Assembly: GCA_039619475.1 (NCBI GenBank)
Contig: CM077115.1
Span: forward strand, 145,580,274 to 145,644,273
Direction of reading: 5' to 3'
DNA: 64,000 nucleotides
From: Icerya purchasi
Taxonomy: Eukaryota; Arthropoda; Insecta; Hemiptera; Monophlebidae
Of the stretch, positions 11,715-23,261 are shown piece after piece. The position numbers and the translations under genes are program-made. The notes beneath the pieces are model-generated. The model had not been told where the DNA came from, made no database searches, and worked only from the letters and a program-made list of their open reading frames with translations. The first letter of the stretch is position 1; each line of letters opens with the position of its first letter.

Positions 11715-12745
11715 TGCTATTTTCAAGTTCCAGCAAACGCTGGAAATTAATCAAAGGCAAAATGAAGCTTACTACGAAGCTTTTATCAGACACAAGCTAG
11801 AAGAGCAGTATCGAAGTAGTGAAGGCCGTATTATTGCAATTTGATGATATCGTTGAACGCATCGAAAGATTAAAAAATCGAACAATGTGGCATACTCAGT
11901 TATTGTGATTCGGTTTTAAACGAAATGCTCAGTTTAGAATTTACATCATATCGTTACATGTACGGTATGAGATATTATTACGAGTTAATATCGTAAGAAA
12001 ATTATGGCAATCTGTACATGTCTATCTATGCATTGCTTTTGAACATTTGCGTACATTTTGTGACTGGGTGAAAGAATAGCGACAAACTGGATTCGAAAAA
12101 TGCTTGTGTCTGATGCTCGTCAATTTATTGAGAAAAACAGTTACGATCGACCAAAAGACTTTAAAAATAAAAGGCTACCCTTTAAGAAAAGCATGTTCGA
12201 TTATGAAGGCGGCGATCAACCTGTACAGTCTCCTAATAGACGGTGTGATATACGATTTTTTTTGAATACCATGATTGATTCTATAATAAGCAATATGGAT
12301 TCAAGATTTATTTCTTTTAAATAATATTTTTTTAAAAATTTTGGTTTTCTCTATTATCTAAACAGGTCAAAAAGTATGTTCCCAAAGAGCAATTAGTAAA
12401 AAACTGTCAAGATTTACACACTGTCCTGCGGGAGGGTGAGAGCAGCGACTTTCCAAGCTTACGAATTGTATGAAGAATTAATAGCAATGCTCCCGAATTT
12501 ACCCAACTTCATTAAAAAAAGTGAAACATCTGCTCCAATACATAACGGAAAATACCTTGAAAGAAATTTACCCAAAAATATTTACATAGTCATTCGAATT
12601 TTACTAACAGTACCGGTATGTACAGCATCCGCTGAAAGGAGCTTTTCAAAATTAAAAACTAATTAAAAATTATTTAAAAAATACAACGGGTCAGGAAAAA
12701 CTTTCAGCTTTTGCAGTTTTATCTATTGAAGCAGATATCTAAGTT
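11715..12745 (+). pseudogene. hAT transposase pseudogene (ZMYM/DUF4371-like)
   Basis: Scattered frames read in order as the second half of a hAT-superfamily transposase. Near 11.71-11.88 kb the reading LFSSSSKRWKLIKGK, LTTKLLSDTS, then KSSIEVVKAVLLQFDDI matches the FSSSxxRW...LSxTRWxSRxExVKAI block of the DUF4371/ZMYM-type branch, with a TAG in place of the expected TGG codon. At 12100-12324 an internal piece contains RPKDFKNKRLPFKKSMFDYE. At 12436-12666 the dimerisation domain appears: NIYIVIRILLTVPVCTASAE followed by RSFSKLK. One frame shift further, QEKLSAFAVLSIEADI closes the family C-terminus near 12745. No N-terminal zinc finger or catalytic first half was found, so this is a truncated relic. 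Confidence 0.75.
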
Positions 12746-12892
12746 GAATTACGATAGTATTATTAAGGAATTCAGTAAGGCTAAAAGTAGGGAATTTCTG
12801 TTTCTTTAATTCATATTTTTTTGTTTTTTGTCAAAGAATTTTTATTTTTAAGAATAAAAATTGGACAGTTACAATAAGTTTTCTATTTTATA

Positions 12893-13475
12893 AAATCCGT
12901 CTTCCTACGACATCAGAGGGCCTTGCAAAATGTACCTTGCCCACGTAAAATTTAGTTCTTGACTCGCTACTGTTTCTTTTGATGAAAACAATTTTGCCAT
13001 GTATTTGATGTCTGAATTCGCAATTCTTTTGTCGGCGAAGGCTCCTATTTTTTACATTTATGTTTTTGATGGGATCATCTTTATCATGTAACGCTATTTT
13101 AATCTGCTCTAGAATGTCCAGTGTATGTGTAATGTTTTACATGTTATAAAATGCCTTAGCTGCTTAATTTACCACGCACATCAGTTACCCAATTATAATA
13201 GTCTATAAAATAAAACACCAAGTTCGTTCTTAATTATAGATGACTATTTTCTAATTTCCATTTAATCTACAATACTTACTGAACACATTTTTTGACATAA
13301 TCTGATGAATTCGCTAACAATAAAACGTAGAAAATAAAACGAATTCAGACATCAAATACATGGCAAAATTGTTTTCATCAATAGAAACAGTGGCGGGGCA
13401 AGACCTAAATTTTATGTGGGCAAGGTACATTTTGCGAGGCCCTTTAGTAGTGTAGGAAAACGGATTTTAGCACAC
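12893..13475. repeat. Inverted repeat carrying hAT-type ends
   Basis: About 136 bp at 12893-13028 is matched in reverse complement at 13339-13475, separated by about 310 bp. The outer part of each arm contains a hAT-like terminus: the right arm holds CAGTGGCGGGGCAAGACC at 13388 and the left arm holds the corresponding CTACTG end at about 12975, which would be the 3' end of the upstream hAT relic. The inner 48-50 bp of each arm (starting TTTCTTTTGATGAAAAC on the left) lies outside the presumed transposon end, yet it is also duplicated. The structure is thus larger than two simple termini. Confidence 0.65.
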
Positions 13476-14703
13476 AAAGCCCTACAAATATGTCGATGTT
13501 ATTTTCATCTCTTCCTTTAACAACTATGTCAAAATCAGTATATACTATGTTCACTTCCTGTGCTATGCTGGAATCATATTGCTCCATAATATATGTTTAT
13601 CATTAAGATAGTTTAGTTATGTATTTTATAATAAGCTTTGTCAAGCAGAACTTGCTTCACAGCAATTTTAATAAATTTATTTTCCGGCAGGTCACAAGTA
13701 TTTCGATTGGAATTTTATTATAAAAACGCGCATAAAGCCTTAAAGCGCGCTAGCTGTTAATAAAAATCGATTGCTTGGAAGAAATATTTCAAATCGTAAA
13801 ATTGCACTGTTTCCTGATTTTTTCCTTTGTTTACACATAATTACCCAGCTGGGCGCCAAATTTCAACTTTCTAGGTCACCTGGAAGTGGGTTAGGTTTTT
13901 GGTCTATATGGCAGTGAGTCATAAAAATTCCGATTTTTAGACGTTAATATCTCAATAACCATTCGAGTTATATTTATGAAATTTGGAGTTCTAGTTAATC
14001 TAAGGGGTTTTAATAAATAAACCAAATTTCATGTATGTTAAATAGATGTTGGGCTATTAAGGGGCTAAAAGTGGCTCCAAACGCACGGCTCCGGCATCGT
14101 CGCCAGTTTCTTTTTCTTGGCTTGAATTTGGTTTGACACGCTGGCGATAAATACATTAGCTTATGAAAACTCCACATATATAATGGAATACAATGGAAAG
14201 TTTGATATCGTTTGAGCTGAGCTAAGAGCATGCAGTCAGATTTACATGATTATACATAAGTAAGTATTATTATTATTATTATTAAGTGTAACGTTAAACA
14301 TTTAACAAATTATGTTTATTTTTTGAATTTAATAGAAATTTCTAAAATACTTCTTATTTCTTTTGATTGGCTGTCAGAGAAGTGATGATGGAGTAAAATA
14401 CGGTATTAGCAGTAAAATTTTGAGTTTTCCCCTAAAATGAGAGTGTAAGAAAAAGCTGAATAATTTTACCTCTAAAAATGTGGTATTTTGCAGTAAAATT
14501 GCTGTTTTTACCTAAAATGAGGGTTTTTTGTGTAAAATGACTCGTTTCTTTTTAATTCGCTGGTTTACCTAAATGTAGGTACTTTAGTTCTTAATTGTAG
14601 TTTTTAGCCTAAATTTTATACTCCTTGTTATGAGATCCATGTATATTATAATAGATGGTGGATTGTTGTGGGGATTCATAGAACTTTTAACCTAATAGTT
14701 GTA
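13476..14703. other. Unassigned stretch, partly repeat-like
   Basis: No supported gene. The part at 13840-14240 has an unusual composition (for example ACCTGGAAGTGGG and GGCTCCGGCATCGTCGCC) and looks like part of some dispersed element. I could not identify it; the open frame in it (minus 14231-14010) shows no known domain. A TTA-type trinucleotide run lies near 14267-14285. Confidence 0.35.
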
Positions 14704-15800
14704 TTTTTTTTTTTTTTTAATAATTTGCGGGTCTCACAAGGCACTAGCTCGTCTGTGGGTTCCCAACATAATTATATCATTTATTTGTACAATAGTTACA
14801 GCATAAAAAGTATTAACTTATATATTACTATACTATAAAATCCACACTCTCATTATTTATTATTTATATTACAATTATACCATCATCTAAAATAATATTT
14901 CCTATTACAATAAAATTATACATGATAACACTTATATATTACAATAATACAATATAATTTTTATACAACTACCCATTAGCAGCTTAAACTGAAGATAATA
15001 ACGAGTCTTATGTCAACGTAGTCAATGTTATAAGTGGTTATTACTAGTATTACGATACCTTTTTTTTTTTTTTTTTGTTACTATTTCCATTGCTCTTTAC
15101 ACCATGCTATCAACCAAATTTTAACCTTGTTTTTCCATCTCTCCAGATTTTTTTCATTTCGAATTTCCTTTGGTATGTTCCCCATTAATTTTATTAATAC
15201 CTCTTCCTCTATATTGTGTCTATTTTACTGTTAATCCCCCTAGATCGTACATAGCAGGAATTAATCGCAATTTCTAGTCCTGTACGTTCTTGTTCTATTT
15301 GGTAACTGCCTATCTTCGAGTTTAGCACTGAGTAATTTGCTGTAATAATATAAAGCATTTTTGGTGACATTTCGTTATTTTTGTTCCACCAAGTGATGTT
15401 AGCTAATGCGTTTTTCTCTCGTCGTGTAAGACCAGTTTTAAACTTTTTTTTTGCAATTTGTTGATTTTCCTCATTTCTGTAATTTTCGCCTCACCCCAAA
15501 TTCCGATTCCGTATTTAATTTCGGGGCATTATTATAGCTTCGAAATATTAAGCTTTTGTATGTCATACCTTGTTTTAATTTATATAGCGCAGGAATATAG
15601 TTTACCTGACTTTCCCCGCAATATTGTCAATATGGTTTCTCCATGTTAAACCTTTATCTAATGTTATCCCAAGATATTTAAATTCATTCACATTTTCTAA
15701 CTTTTCACAACCACATATTTCCTTTCTATGTAAACACTTTGTATTGTGTAAAATTAATTTTGGGGATGAACGTTCTAAACCGGCTTGGCGTTCTTATACG
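14704..15800 (-). mobile_element. LINE-B 3' portion (CR1/L2-like look)
   Basis: A minus-strand LINE fragment ends in a T-run at 14704-14718, its poly(A) tail. Next to it is a 3' UTR of about 360 bp (14719-15080), then the end of the coding region. The UTR and tail recur in the opposite orientation at 44.42-44.88 kb, sharing the terminal text GCTAGTGCCTTGTGAGACCC (G changed in the other copy). The fragment is 5'-truncated at or beyond 15800; no TSD could be fixed. Confidence 0.8.
15081..15800 (-). pseudogene. LINE-B reverse transcriptase C-terminal remnant
   Basis: On the minus strand the reading begins RQAGLERSSPKLILHNTKC, the RT region after the active site. It continues with FKYLGITLDKGLTWRNHI, the FKYLGxxLDxxLxWxxHI thumb motif of Jockey/CR1/L2-type LINEs, then stops at KVR. 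After a frame change, KYGIGIWGEAKITEMRKINK (the YGIxIWG...LQ motif) is read. The final frame gives NLERWKNKVKIWLIAWCKEQ and closes with a TAG at 15081-15083. The protein would have served target-primed reverse transcription; this copy has at least two frameshifts. Confidence 0.75.
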
Positions 15801-16850
15801 CATCACTTTTGTTTTTTTAGCACAGGCAATTGTGCAATAGTTAGTTGAGTTTTCATACACGCACACATACATACAGACTTCCACACAAGCAAAGGCTTTA
15901 GTATGGGTTAGAGAAGTGTTAAAGTTGGTTAGTCAGTAACGAATGTCATCAGAAACACATGTAAACATATGAACATCTTTTTGACCATTTTTTAATTAGT
16001 AAAATTCCAGACCCACTGCAGCGTATTCGATAATAAAAAGAATTACTTATTCGTTGTCAATCAAGTTGATAATCGTTTGTAGCTGAAAAAACGATTGTAG
16101 TTTAGAAGTTTCGAAAGGTTTCATTCACGAAAACTGTTTTCGGACAAAAACATTACGACCATGGTCGCATTATATTGATCAACAATTTTGGCGACGAATT
16201 GTCTAAAGGTCTCGTGATACTTTTCCATACTTTTTATAAATTGGTCGGACAGGTGGCTACTGCATTTGAGCAGCTCTAGAAATTAAATCACCATAATTAT
16301 TTATTAGTGATGCCGCCGATAGTGAGTTTAAGGTAAACAATATTTACCGACTGAGGTTGTTGGAATGTACCAAGTGGTTACTGTGATTTGACGCCGAGTT
16401 TATTTATTTTTTTGTTCCGTGTGGAGGACGTGCGATTGCTTGTAGTGATTTAAACGAGTAGTAAAAAGAAAAAAAAGGAGAAAAAAAAATAAAGTACTTT
16501 TATTCTCTAATGTAAAAATTGTAAAAAGACAAATTGGGTTTATTAGGAAACTAGTTTTTAGGAATTCGTGGCTGAGCGAGCTATTTATAATTTTTTTCGC
16601 GCTAAAAATTTCTCTTTTTGTCGGAGATTTTTATTGCGAATTCGTAGAAAGAGCTTTATTTTCGTTGCTCGGCTAAGAAAACTTCGAGAAAGGCTCTGCT
16701 CTTCCGAACATTTAGCACTTAGACATCGGCTAATTGGAGCACTATGGTATTTCCTAAAGACTTATATACCAGCATATTCGAATTAGTCAAGCCGCGGTTA
16801 GAATGCAACTTTATCGGTACCACTACCGCAACGGTAACGGTTAGATGCGC
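15801..16850. other. Unassigned stretch
   Basis: No gene recognised. The open frame at 16568-16786 is rich in Arg and Leu and has no known domain. The stretch 15855-15880 is a short CACACATACATA-type simple repeat. Confidence 0.35.
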
Positions 16851-16852
16851 TT

Positions 16853-16908
16853 GTTCTAAATTTTCTAAATGTTCTAAATGTTCTAAATGTTCTAAATGTT
16901 CTAAATGT
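16853..16908. repeat. 9-bp tandem repeat (about six units)
   Basis: The unit TTCTAAATG is repeated about six times with one variant unit. On the minus strand it reads as a run of Glu-His-Leu triplets, which is why an open frame appears there; I see no reason to call it coding. Confidence 0.8.
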
Positions 16909-19386
16909 ACATTTTCATAAGTCTCGTCTAGTTCGACCCCCTTTCCAATGAATGTTCGAAGATATTCTGCGTCAAATCTGACATTCACATATAGTGGAGA
17001 TTATACAGCGGTTCTTACAAAAACACGACGACGAACTCTCTCGCTCTAACCGGAGTGTGTAGATGAAATGATAGCTGCAAAGAAAATTCTGACCTACCTT
17101 TGCGGATGAGAGCGGAGAATACAAGAGGGAATTTCCGGGAGCAGTTTTCAGCTTCAGACGAAGTTCCAACATGTTAAAATTAAAAAAAAAAACAAAAAAA
17201 AACGCGGTTCGATCGATTAAAAGTATTTTTTTTTTAAAAAGAAGTCGCGAAAGAATCACCTGAAAAAAGTTTTATAATACGATGCGCTCTGATAGGTTAC
17301 CGATATTCAAAACATTATACTGCTGCGCTAGAAGCAGAAACGCAGAGCGCTCTCGAACGAATAATTGCAGATTTTTACGGGTTCATTCGACATCATCTCG
17401 ATTAAAAGAAAAAGGTTTGAAAAGCCGTTTTATTTTAAATAAACAACGTCGGGTTTTACGAAGCTATTTGCTGAACCTGCTGAGTTCTTGACAAGGTTAT
17501 TATTATTCGAAAAACGATCGAAATTCTTAAGGCTTTTTTTTTTTAGGAGAAGGCTTTTTATCAGATACAATTTGTAACTTTCACAGACTAAAAGCGTCCA
17601 TCATTTCAAGTTATTCACCAAATCCGAAAAAAAAAAAAAAGAATTATGAAAAAATGAAAAAACCGAAAGAAAACGGATATAAACTTTTAAAATAGATCCG
17701 AGAACACCTTAATAGCGTATATTTTAAAACGACGATATAATTAGACTAACGATATTTAAAAGTTTCCATGGTCGATTTAACGAGTAAATAAATAAACGAA
17801 AAGTTCAGTTTGAAATAATTGAATAAAGTTGAATCTTTGATCGATTTATATCTCTTAAATCACGTGTAACCATGTGTGTAAAAAATTTTTAACATTTTTT
17901 TCATCAACGATAAAGCGATATTTTAAAAATCGTTTTTGATAAAAAATCTTATCCAATTTTCTTTTAGAATTTCGAAATAGTGCAGCGACCCAGTCAACTT
18001 ATTTTTTCCTAAATAGATAAACACACGTATTGATTGTATTAAAATGATGGATAAGTAAATTAATTTTAAGTGCTGACTACTTAAAAGTAGTACTGCCGGG
18101 GATAATTAGGAAAAAAGGTCATACAATATTAAGAGACCACCGAAAATGCAGGCGCATATGGCGCATATTTCGGATTATTGATAGAGTCTAAATATAACTA
18201 TATGCACAATCCAATTTCAATATATAATGGAACATCTCGTTTTAGTGCTATGGATTTTAAATATCCCGCATGATTTATATCGGACAAAAAAAAAACTATA
18301 ATCGGAATAACTGCTACAGAAGTTTACTTCAGGGCTTAATTAGTGCACCAGAATTTCTTAAATAATCAATACTAAATATTCCCCGCATGTGTATACGCTA
18401 ACAAAATATTTAAAATACTTTACATGTTCAAAAACAAGAGTAACAAATTAATTATTTACGGCTATGATGAAACTTTATTCAATTCCTAAAGGGAGCGGGG
18501 GGGGGGGGCATAGTAGATTCGAGCATTGATAATTTAGCAGAATTTTATAACTGATTAGATTTTAAAAATCCGCGTTATTGGAATTACATCAAATTAATAC
18601 ATGCGTGTGCAGAATATCAAGGGTGTAGATTTTTTATACAGATATGTCGGTAAAAATATATTCTTTATTTTGATCATCATGATCGTTCAAATCTGAAAAA
18701 TTTCTACCGGTCCATCCAGACATCAACCAGCCACCTCCGATTCAGCTAACAAAATAGTCGTTGTTCAGAGTATAGCGAGCACAGTGTGGATGTAAGTTTA
18801 ATGAGATAGACGGTTGGCAAGCGATGATGGAATTAATTTCTTACTTCTCTGCACGAAGGTAGAGAGCCACAGGTTAATTGTATTTAGTTTCCAATACGTA
18901 TGCTGCTTCATTAATTCGGCCTCATCCGAATAGGCGCTAGTTGTTTACTCGACACCGTTAACACAATCTCGTATACACCTGACCACAAACTCCACTCAAT
19001 TATTTTAAAATATATATATTTTTTTAGTGGTCACGCTTGTATTAATTAGAGCTTATTTGTGTTTTGTTTTTTTTTCGTTCCGCATCAAATTTATTTGCCA
19101 TGTCGGAGCAATCTCAAGTCTTGATGTAATCAATTAATGTAGTATATGCGTGTGATGAGTTCGCGTCAGTAGAATAATTTACATTAGGATAAGTGTTTTT
19201 CAATCACTTAATTTTAATCGGAAGACCCACGAATAATAGGGATCCTAAGTTTTGAAAATTTTCATCGCTGGGCGATGCGGTTGTTATAATAATAAAGAAT
19301 TTGTACTAAATAGGTTCCTGTAAAGACACGATTCTTAACTAACTGTTTCTATTTATATTCTTCTCTTTTTCATTATATACATGAAC
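16909..19386. other. Unassigned AT-rich stretch
   Basis: No supported gene or transposon ends. Notable only for a G-run at 18499-18508, an A-run near 17626-17641 and scattered short open frames of no recognisable kind. Confidence 0.35.

Positions 19387-19426
<40 letters not shown>
19387..19426. repeat. (AT)n-(GT)n microsatellite
   Basis: A run of about nine AT units passes directly into about eleven GT units. Confidence 0.9.
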
Positions 19427-19429
19427 TGG

Positions 19430-21225
19430 GATAGAGAACAGGTATGTAAAGGAAAGGTTTTATTTTTTCAATTTCAGCTGGCGAAACTGAAAATAAAAGA
19501 AAGAGGGGATTCAAAGTGCAATTTATTTTTCAGTTTTTACCGCACTGCTGCGCACAGAGAGACACCGAACGAGAATAACTGGATAAAATTAAAGGAGTCG
19601 GACGAATTAAGAGGGCAGAAATGTGGCTGTAAAAGTTTCGCTCTAGGGGAAAAGTAAAAAGCTGTTACTAGGCGGACGAAACGGATAACACGAGTAAAAA
19701 TTTTACTGTAGGTAACAAAAAAAAATCTAATTTCGCGAAATTGAAACATATCCTTCAAAAGAACTTCCCTCTCCATCGAGCCGAGTATAATTTTATTTGC
19801 TTTATTATATCTTTTTATGTTCTAATGGGCGCAACAATTTGAGCGGATTCCAGCCAGCAGTTCCGAACATCACGGATAATTGAATTTTTTAATATAGTCA
19901 GAAACAAACAATATGGAAGCGACAAGATCGAGCAGCATAGCGGACAAAAATCAGAAGGTGAATAAGTGTTAGCCCAATGCAAAGTGAGCACATATAGGTT
20001 CTGATAAAAAAATTCGGAAAACCTTTTTTTTATGATAATAAACGATTACTGGTGAAAATTTCATCTATGTATATCGGATCAAAAGCTCTTTTAAGGGAGA
20101 GCGTTTAAACAGAGAGAAAAGGGCGCGGGTCGAGAGAGATGTTACATTTCATCTTAGAAGTTGTTTCGCGGTTCGTTTCGGCTGCCGAGTTAAGCAAAGG
20201 GATTCGATACTGCAGCACTTTCTTAGTAAGCCCCCCCCCCTACCTTCCTTAAGGAGAAAACAACAAAAAATAAAAGCCAACTTATATCTCGCTTTTTAGT
20301 TTTGCCTCGAGTAACGTACAATTTTCGCCAAACTTCGTGTCTGCGTAATTTAGGGTATTGCTTCTATTTTAGTTGCTTAAAAATTTTCGTATTATTTTGT
20401 TGTCTTCTCGCTTTGTTTTTTTTTTTTTTTAGATAATATTTTGCGCGCCAATGTATCAAAATTTATCAAGGACGGGTGAAAAATAGCTCGAAGTTCATGT
20501 TGTGATGTCTACAGCGATTCCCACTGTAGAGCTGGCTAATATTTGGAAAAGTTAGGCATGAAAAATTTATTCAAAATGCATATCTCAAGCAGAAAATAAC
20601 TGAAGAAGGGCGTGAATAAGAGGGGAAGAGGTTTCCGGCGTTCCAATCAGTAACACATATTATCCTTAAACTTTAAAAACTTTCCAGAGCATTAAAAGCC
20701 AAAAATTTTTTTGTTCTTTTCACTGTTTCATAATTTAAAGATTTCTTCTTGCGGAAGCAGTATAAATAGTCGGTATTCTGCATTATTTTCAAATCAAATT
20801 TCATGATAAAAACTAACGCATAGAAAAAATTAAAATGCAATACTGCATAAAACATTTGCCGGTTAGTTATAAAGTTACATTAATGTGACTGCGCAGTCAG
20901 AATTTTGTGCACGCTCCAAACGATCAGCTGGTTGTAGTGAACGGTTCTATCGAATGATATTCTGCCGCAAGCAGTTCGTCTAGTGTTCTTTAGAAATTTT
21001 TATCTATTATTTACCATGAAATGAAAAACCGTCATGTGCAGATGAAGTATTGCAGGCGAAGTTTTAACAATGTAATAAAGAAGAGAGGTACAATTTGTCG
21101 AACAGCTGAATTAAATTAAATATAATGGGTTTTCATCGTCCGACACATATGATCATTTGAACTATGAATGAAGAATGTTTTGTTTTGTTTTTTTACAACA
21201 GGTGGTAGTTGACCAACACACATAT
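19430..21225. other. Unassigned AT-rich stretch
   Basis: No supported gene. Short overlapping frames on both strands around 19403-19776 have no known domain. A C-run occurs at 20230-20239 and a T-run near 20417-20430. Confidence 0.35.
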
Positions 21226-21227
21226 GT

Positions 21228-21346
21228 ATATACATACATACATACATACATACATACATACATACATACATACGTACATATATACATACATACATACATA
21301 CATACATACATACATACATAAATACATATATACATACATACATACA

Positions 21347-21375
<29 letters not shown>
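21228..21375. repeat. (CATA)n microsatellite
   Basis: About 145 bp of CATA/TACA tetranucleotide repeat with a few interruptions. Open frames of alternating Tyr/Met/Cys/Val or Thr/His/Ile across it are products of the repeat and not genes. The Tc1-like element starts 11 bp downstream, and a further TACATACATT lies just beyond its other end, so the element inserted at the edge of this repeat. Confidence 0.95.
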
Positions 21376-21377
<2 letters not shown>

Positions 21378-21385
21378 GTTACATA

Positions 21386-21617
21386 CAGTGAGCAAAATAA
21401 ATATTCGGACTAGCAAAAACAAAAATAAAAACGCATCGTAAGAGAGGTTAAAAAAATTTTTTTTTTTCAATTTTTTTTATAGTAACATAAAACATACTGC
21501 AATGAACACATTGTGTGAAAAAAAAAAAAAAATTCATAAAAATGAGAAAAATAACGAAAAAATGCATCTGTCGAAGCAAAACATAATATTCGAACTCGCA
21601 AAATTAATATTCGGACT
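21386..21617 (+). repeat. Left terminal inverted repeat of the Tc1-like element
   Basis: Matches 22869-23104 in inverse orientation with scattered differences, mostly in poly(A)/poly(T) parts. Contains three ATATTCGGAC-like motifs (outer, middle, inner). Confidence 0.9.
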
Positions 21618-21665
21618 TGAAATAAATTTCGTATTTATAGCGCTGAAAACATGAAATTTTCGTGT

Positions 21666-22733
21666 TTAATATTTGGTGTGCATCCCTTTAGCTTTATAGA
21701 CAGCATGCCATCTGCGTGGCACCGAAGAAACCAGTTTTTCAAGATAAGTTGCAGGGATCTTGTGCCACTCTTCTTGCAGTATTTCTTTAAGCTCTGCCTT
21801 GCTCGATATCGTGTGTTGACGGACTTTGGAGTCGAGGTATTCCCACAAATTTTCAATTGGGTTACAATCCGGAGATTGAGGGGGAGTATCCAAAACCTTT
21901 GGGCAATTATATAGCAACCAGACCTTCGTTTTGTATGCTTTATGTTTTGGATCATTATCCTGGTAAAAAACGAAGGTCTGACGAATGCCTAATTTTTCTG
22001 CACTGCTATGAAGGTGATCTCTCAAAATTTCAATATACGCATCGGCGTTCATGACCCCATCAATAAACACTAAACTGCCCACTCCGCTGGCCGAAAAACA
22101 CCCCCAAACCATAACTGAACCGCCTCCATATTTTACCGTCGGTTTGATATTTTTTTGTTCAAGTGCAGTGTTAGGCTTTCTCCAAACCCGAACTTTCCCG
22201 TCGCTGCTGAACACATTAAATTTCGATTCATCGGTGAAAATTACATTTTTCCAAAACCCCTCATCTTTTATTCGGTATTCCCTTGCGAAATTGAACCGCT
22301 TTCGTTGGTTAACTGTACTAAGGAGCGGTTTCAGTCGCGCAGTGCGTGACTTATACCCCATACTTCTAAACGTATTACGTATCGTTTGAGATGTAACTTG
22401 CTTACCAGTTCTTTCCAACAATGCTGTCGCAAGTTTTGAGGCGCTCATTTTAGGATTTTTTTCAATCTCTCGTCGAATAAATCGTTTTTCTACGTCCGTA
22501 AGTTTCTCTGGTCGACCCTTTTGCTTATGCGATTCAATTCGATCCTCCCTCTGAAACCTGTTTACAATGTCATAAACGGTGCTTCGAGGTAAATTTAATA
22601 ACCGCGATATCTCGTTACCCGATTTTCCTTTTACCCGATTAAAAATCACCATTTGACGCACTTCACAAGAAGTATTTTTACTTTTTCGCAACATCATTTT
22701 TTCACGTAACGCATTAAAACTTGATTTACGCAT
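21666..22733 (-). CDS. Tc1-like DD34E transposase, intact frame (355 aa)
   Basis: The gene encodes a cut-and-paste transposase that binds the element's long inverted repeats and moves it into TA sites. It starts at an ATG (22733-22731) and runs 355 codons with no stop or frameshift. Residues about 25-70 form a first helix-turn-helix (EISRLLNLPRSTVYDIVNRF), followed by a GRPE motif (73-76). A second helix-turn-helix spans about 95-125. The catalytic triad is D168 (FTDESKF), D259 (YQDNDPKH) and E294 (CNPIENLW), with 34 residues between the last two. The conserved GGGSVMVWGCFSASG lies at 203-217. Family members are usually about 340-360 aa, so the length is full. The 3' end lies just 48 bp inside the left repeat. 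It is about as diverged from the broken transposase at 10.3-11.3 kb as two separate subfamilies would be. Confidence 0.95.
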   Translation of the reverse strand: MRKSSFNALREKMMLRKSKNTSCEVRQMVIFNRVKGKSGNEISRLLNLPRSTVYDIVNRFQREDRIESHKQKGRPEKLTDVEKRFIRREIEKNPKMSASKLATALLERTGKQVTSQTIRNTFRSMGYKSRTARLKPLLSTVNQRKRFNFAREYRIKDEGFWKNVIFTDESKFNVFSSDGKVRVWRKPNTALEQKNIKPTVKYGGGSVMVWGCFSASGVGSLVFIDGVMNADAYIEILRDHLHSSAEKLGIRQTFVFYQDNDPKHKAYKTKVWLLYNCPKVLDTPPQSPDCNPIENLWEYLDSKVRQHTISSKAELKEILQEEWHKIPATYLEKLVSSVPRRWHAVYKAKGMHTKY

Positions 22734-22868
22734 ATGAGTCGATCAATAATGCTCAAAATGCTTCAAGTGATGATTAGTAGTGCTTACTGATGAGTAATAC
22801 AACGTTCGCTTGCGTTGCATACACGCTCGGGAAAAACCCCAAGGGCGTGTTGTCTACAGATTATTGAA

Positions 22869-23104
22869 AAGTCCGAATATTATGTTTGCGCATCCGAATA
22901 TTATGTTTGCTGTGACAGATGCATTTTTTTGTTGTTTTTCTCGGTTTTTGAAGTTTTTTTTTTTTGTTTTCTCACACAATGTGTTCATTGCAGTATGTTT
23001 TATGTGACCATAAAAAAAAAACATTCAAAAAACCTTTTTTAACCTCTCTTGCGATGCGTTTTTGATTTCGTTTTTGCTAGTCCGAATATTTATTTTGCAC
23101 ACTG
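22869..23104 (-). repeat. Right terminal inverted repeat of the Tc1-like element
   Basis: Inverse match of 21386-21617. The block around CTTGCGATGCGTTTTTG and the block ACACAATGTGTTCATTGC are the best conserved parts shared with the left end. Confidence 0.9.
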
Positions 23105-23106
23105 TA

Positions 23107-23261
23107 CATACATTAACAGAATGCAAGCGAGCTACATGGGGGCTAAAATATTTAATTCATTACCGGATACATTAAAAAACAAGCTTAGAAATTATAAATA
23201 TAAAAGAAAAATCTTAAGTTATTTCACTTCTTCGATAGGTATGAACAATGCAACACGCTAA
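23107..23261 (+). pseudogene. LINE C-terminal fragment next to the Tc1-like element
   Basis: The frame reads MGAKIFNSLPDTLKNKLRN and then KYKRKILSYF, the short motif (GxxIFNxLPxxLKxxxxxxxFKxxLxxxL) that closes the RT protein of several insect LINEs. The rest of the RT is not upstream because the Tc1-like element and the CATA repeat lie there. A similar ending on the minus strand is at 29552-29758. It is a dead fragment of about 50 codons. Confidence 0.55.

Larger units (their letters stand above)
21386..23104 (-). mobile_element. Structurally complete Tc1-like transposon (1719 bp)
   Basis: The element begins CAGTGAGCAAAAT and ends with the inverse of CAGTGTGCAAAAT, each end next to a TA dinucleotide (21384-21385 and 23105-23106), the Tc1/mariner target signature. 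The terminal inverted repeats are about 230 bp each (21386-21617 and 22869-23104) and imperfect. Each contains three copies of a 10-bp motif, ATATTCGGAC or a one-base variant: 21401, 21586 and 21607 on the left, and 23080, 22892 and 22871 on the right. This is an IR/DR-like layout in which the repeated motifs are likely transposase binding sites. A single uninterrupted transposase gene fills the interior. It looks autonomous in structure; activity cannot be judged from sequence. Confidence 0.93.

Noticed and set aside
13840..14240. Possible endogenous viral fragment
   Set aside because: Composition is unusual but no viral domain could be read in any frame.
21116..21470. Several open frames of Met-Tyr-Val-Cys or Thr-Tyr-Ile-His repeats
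   Set aside because: They are translations of the (CATA)n microsatellite on both strands and have no gene character.
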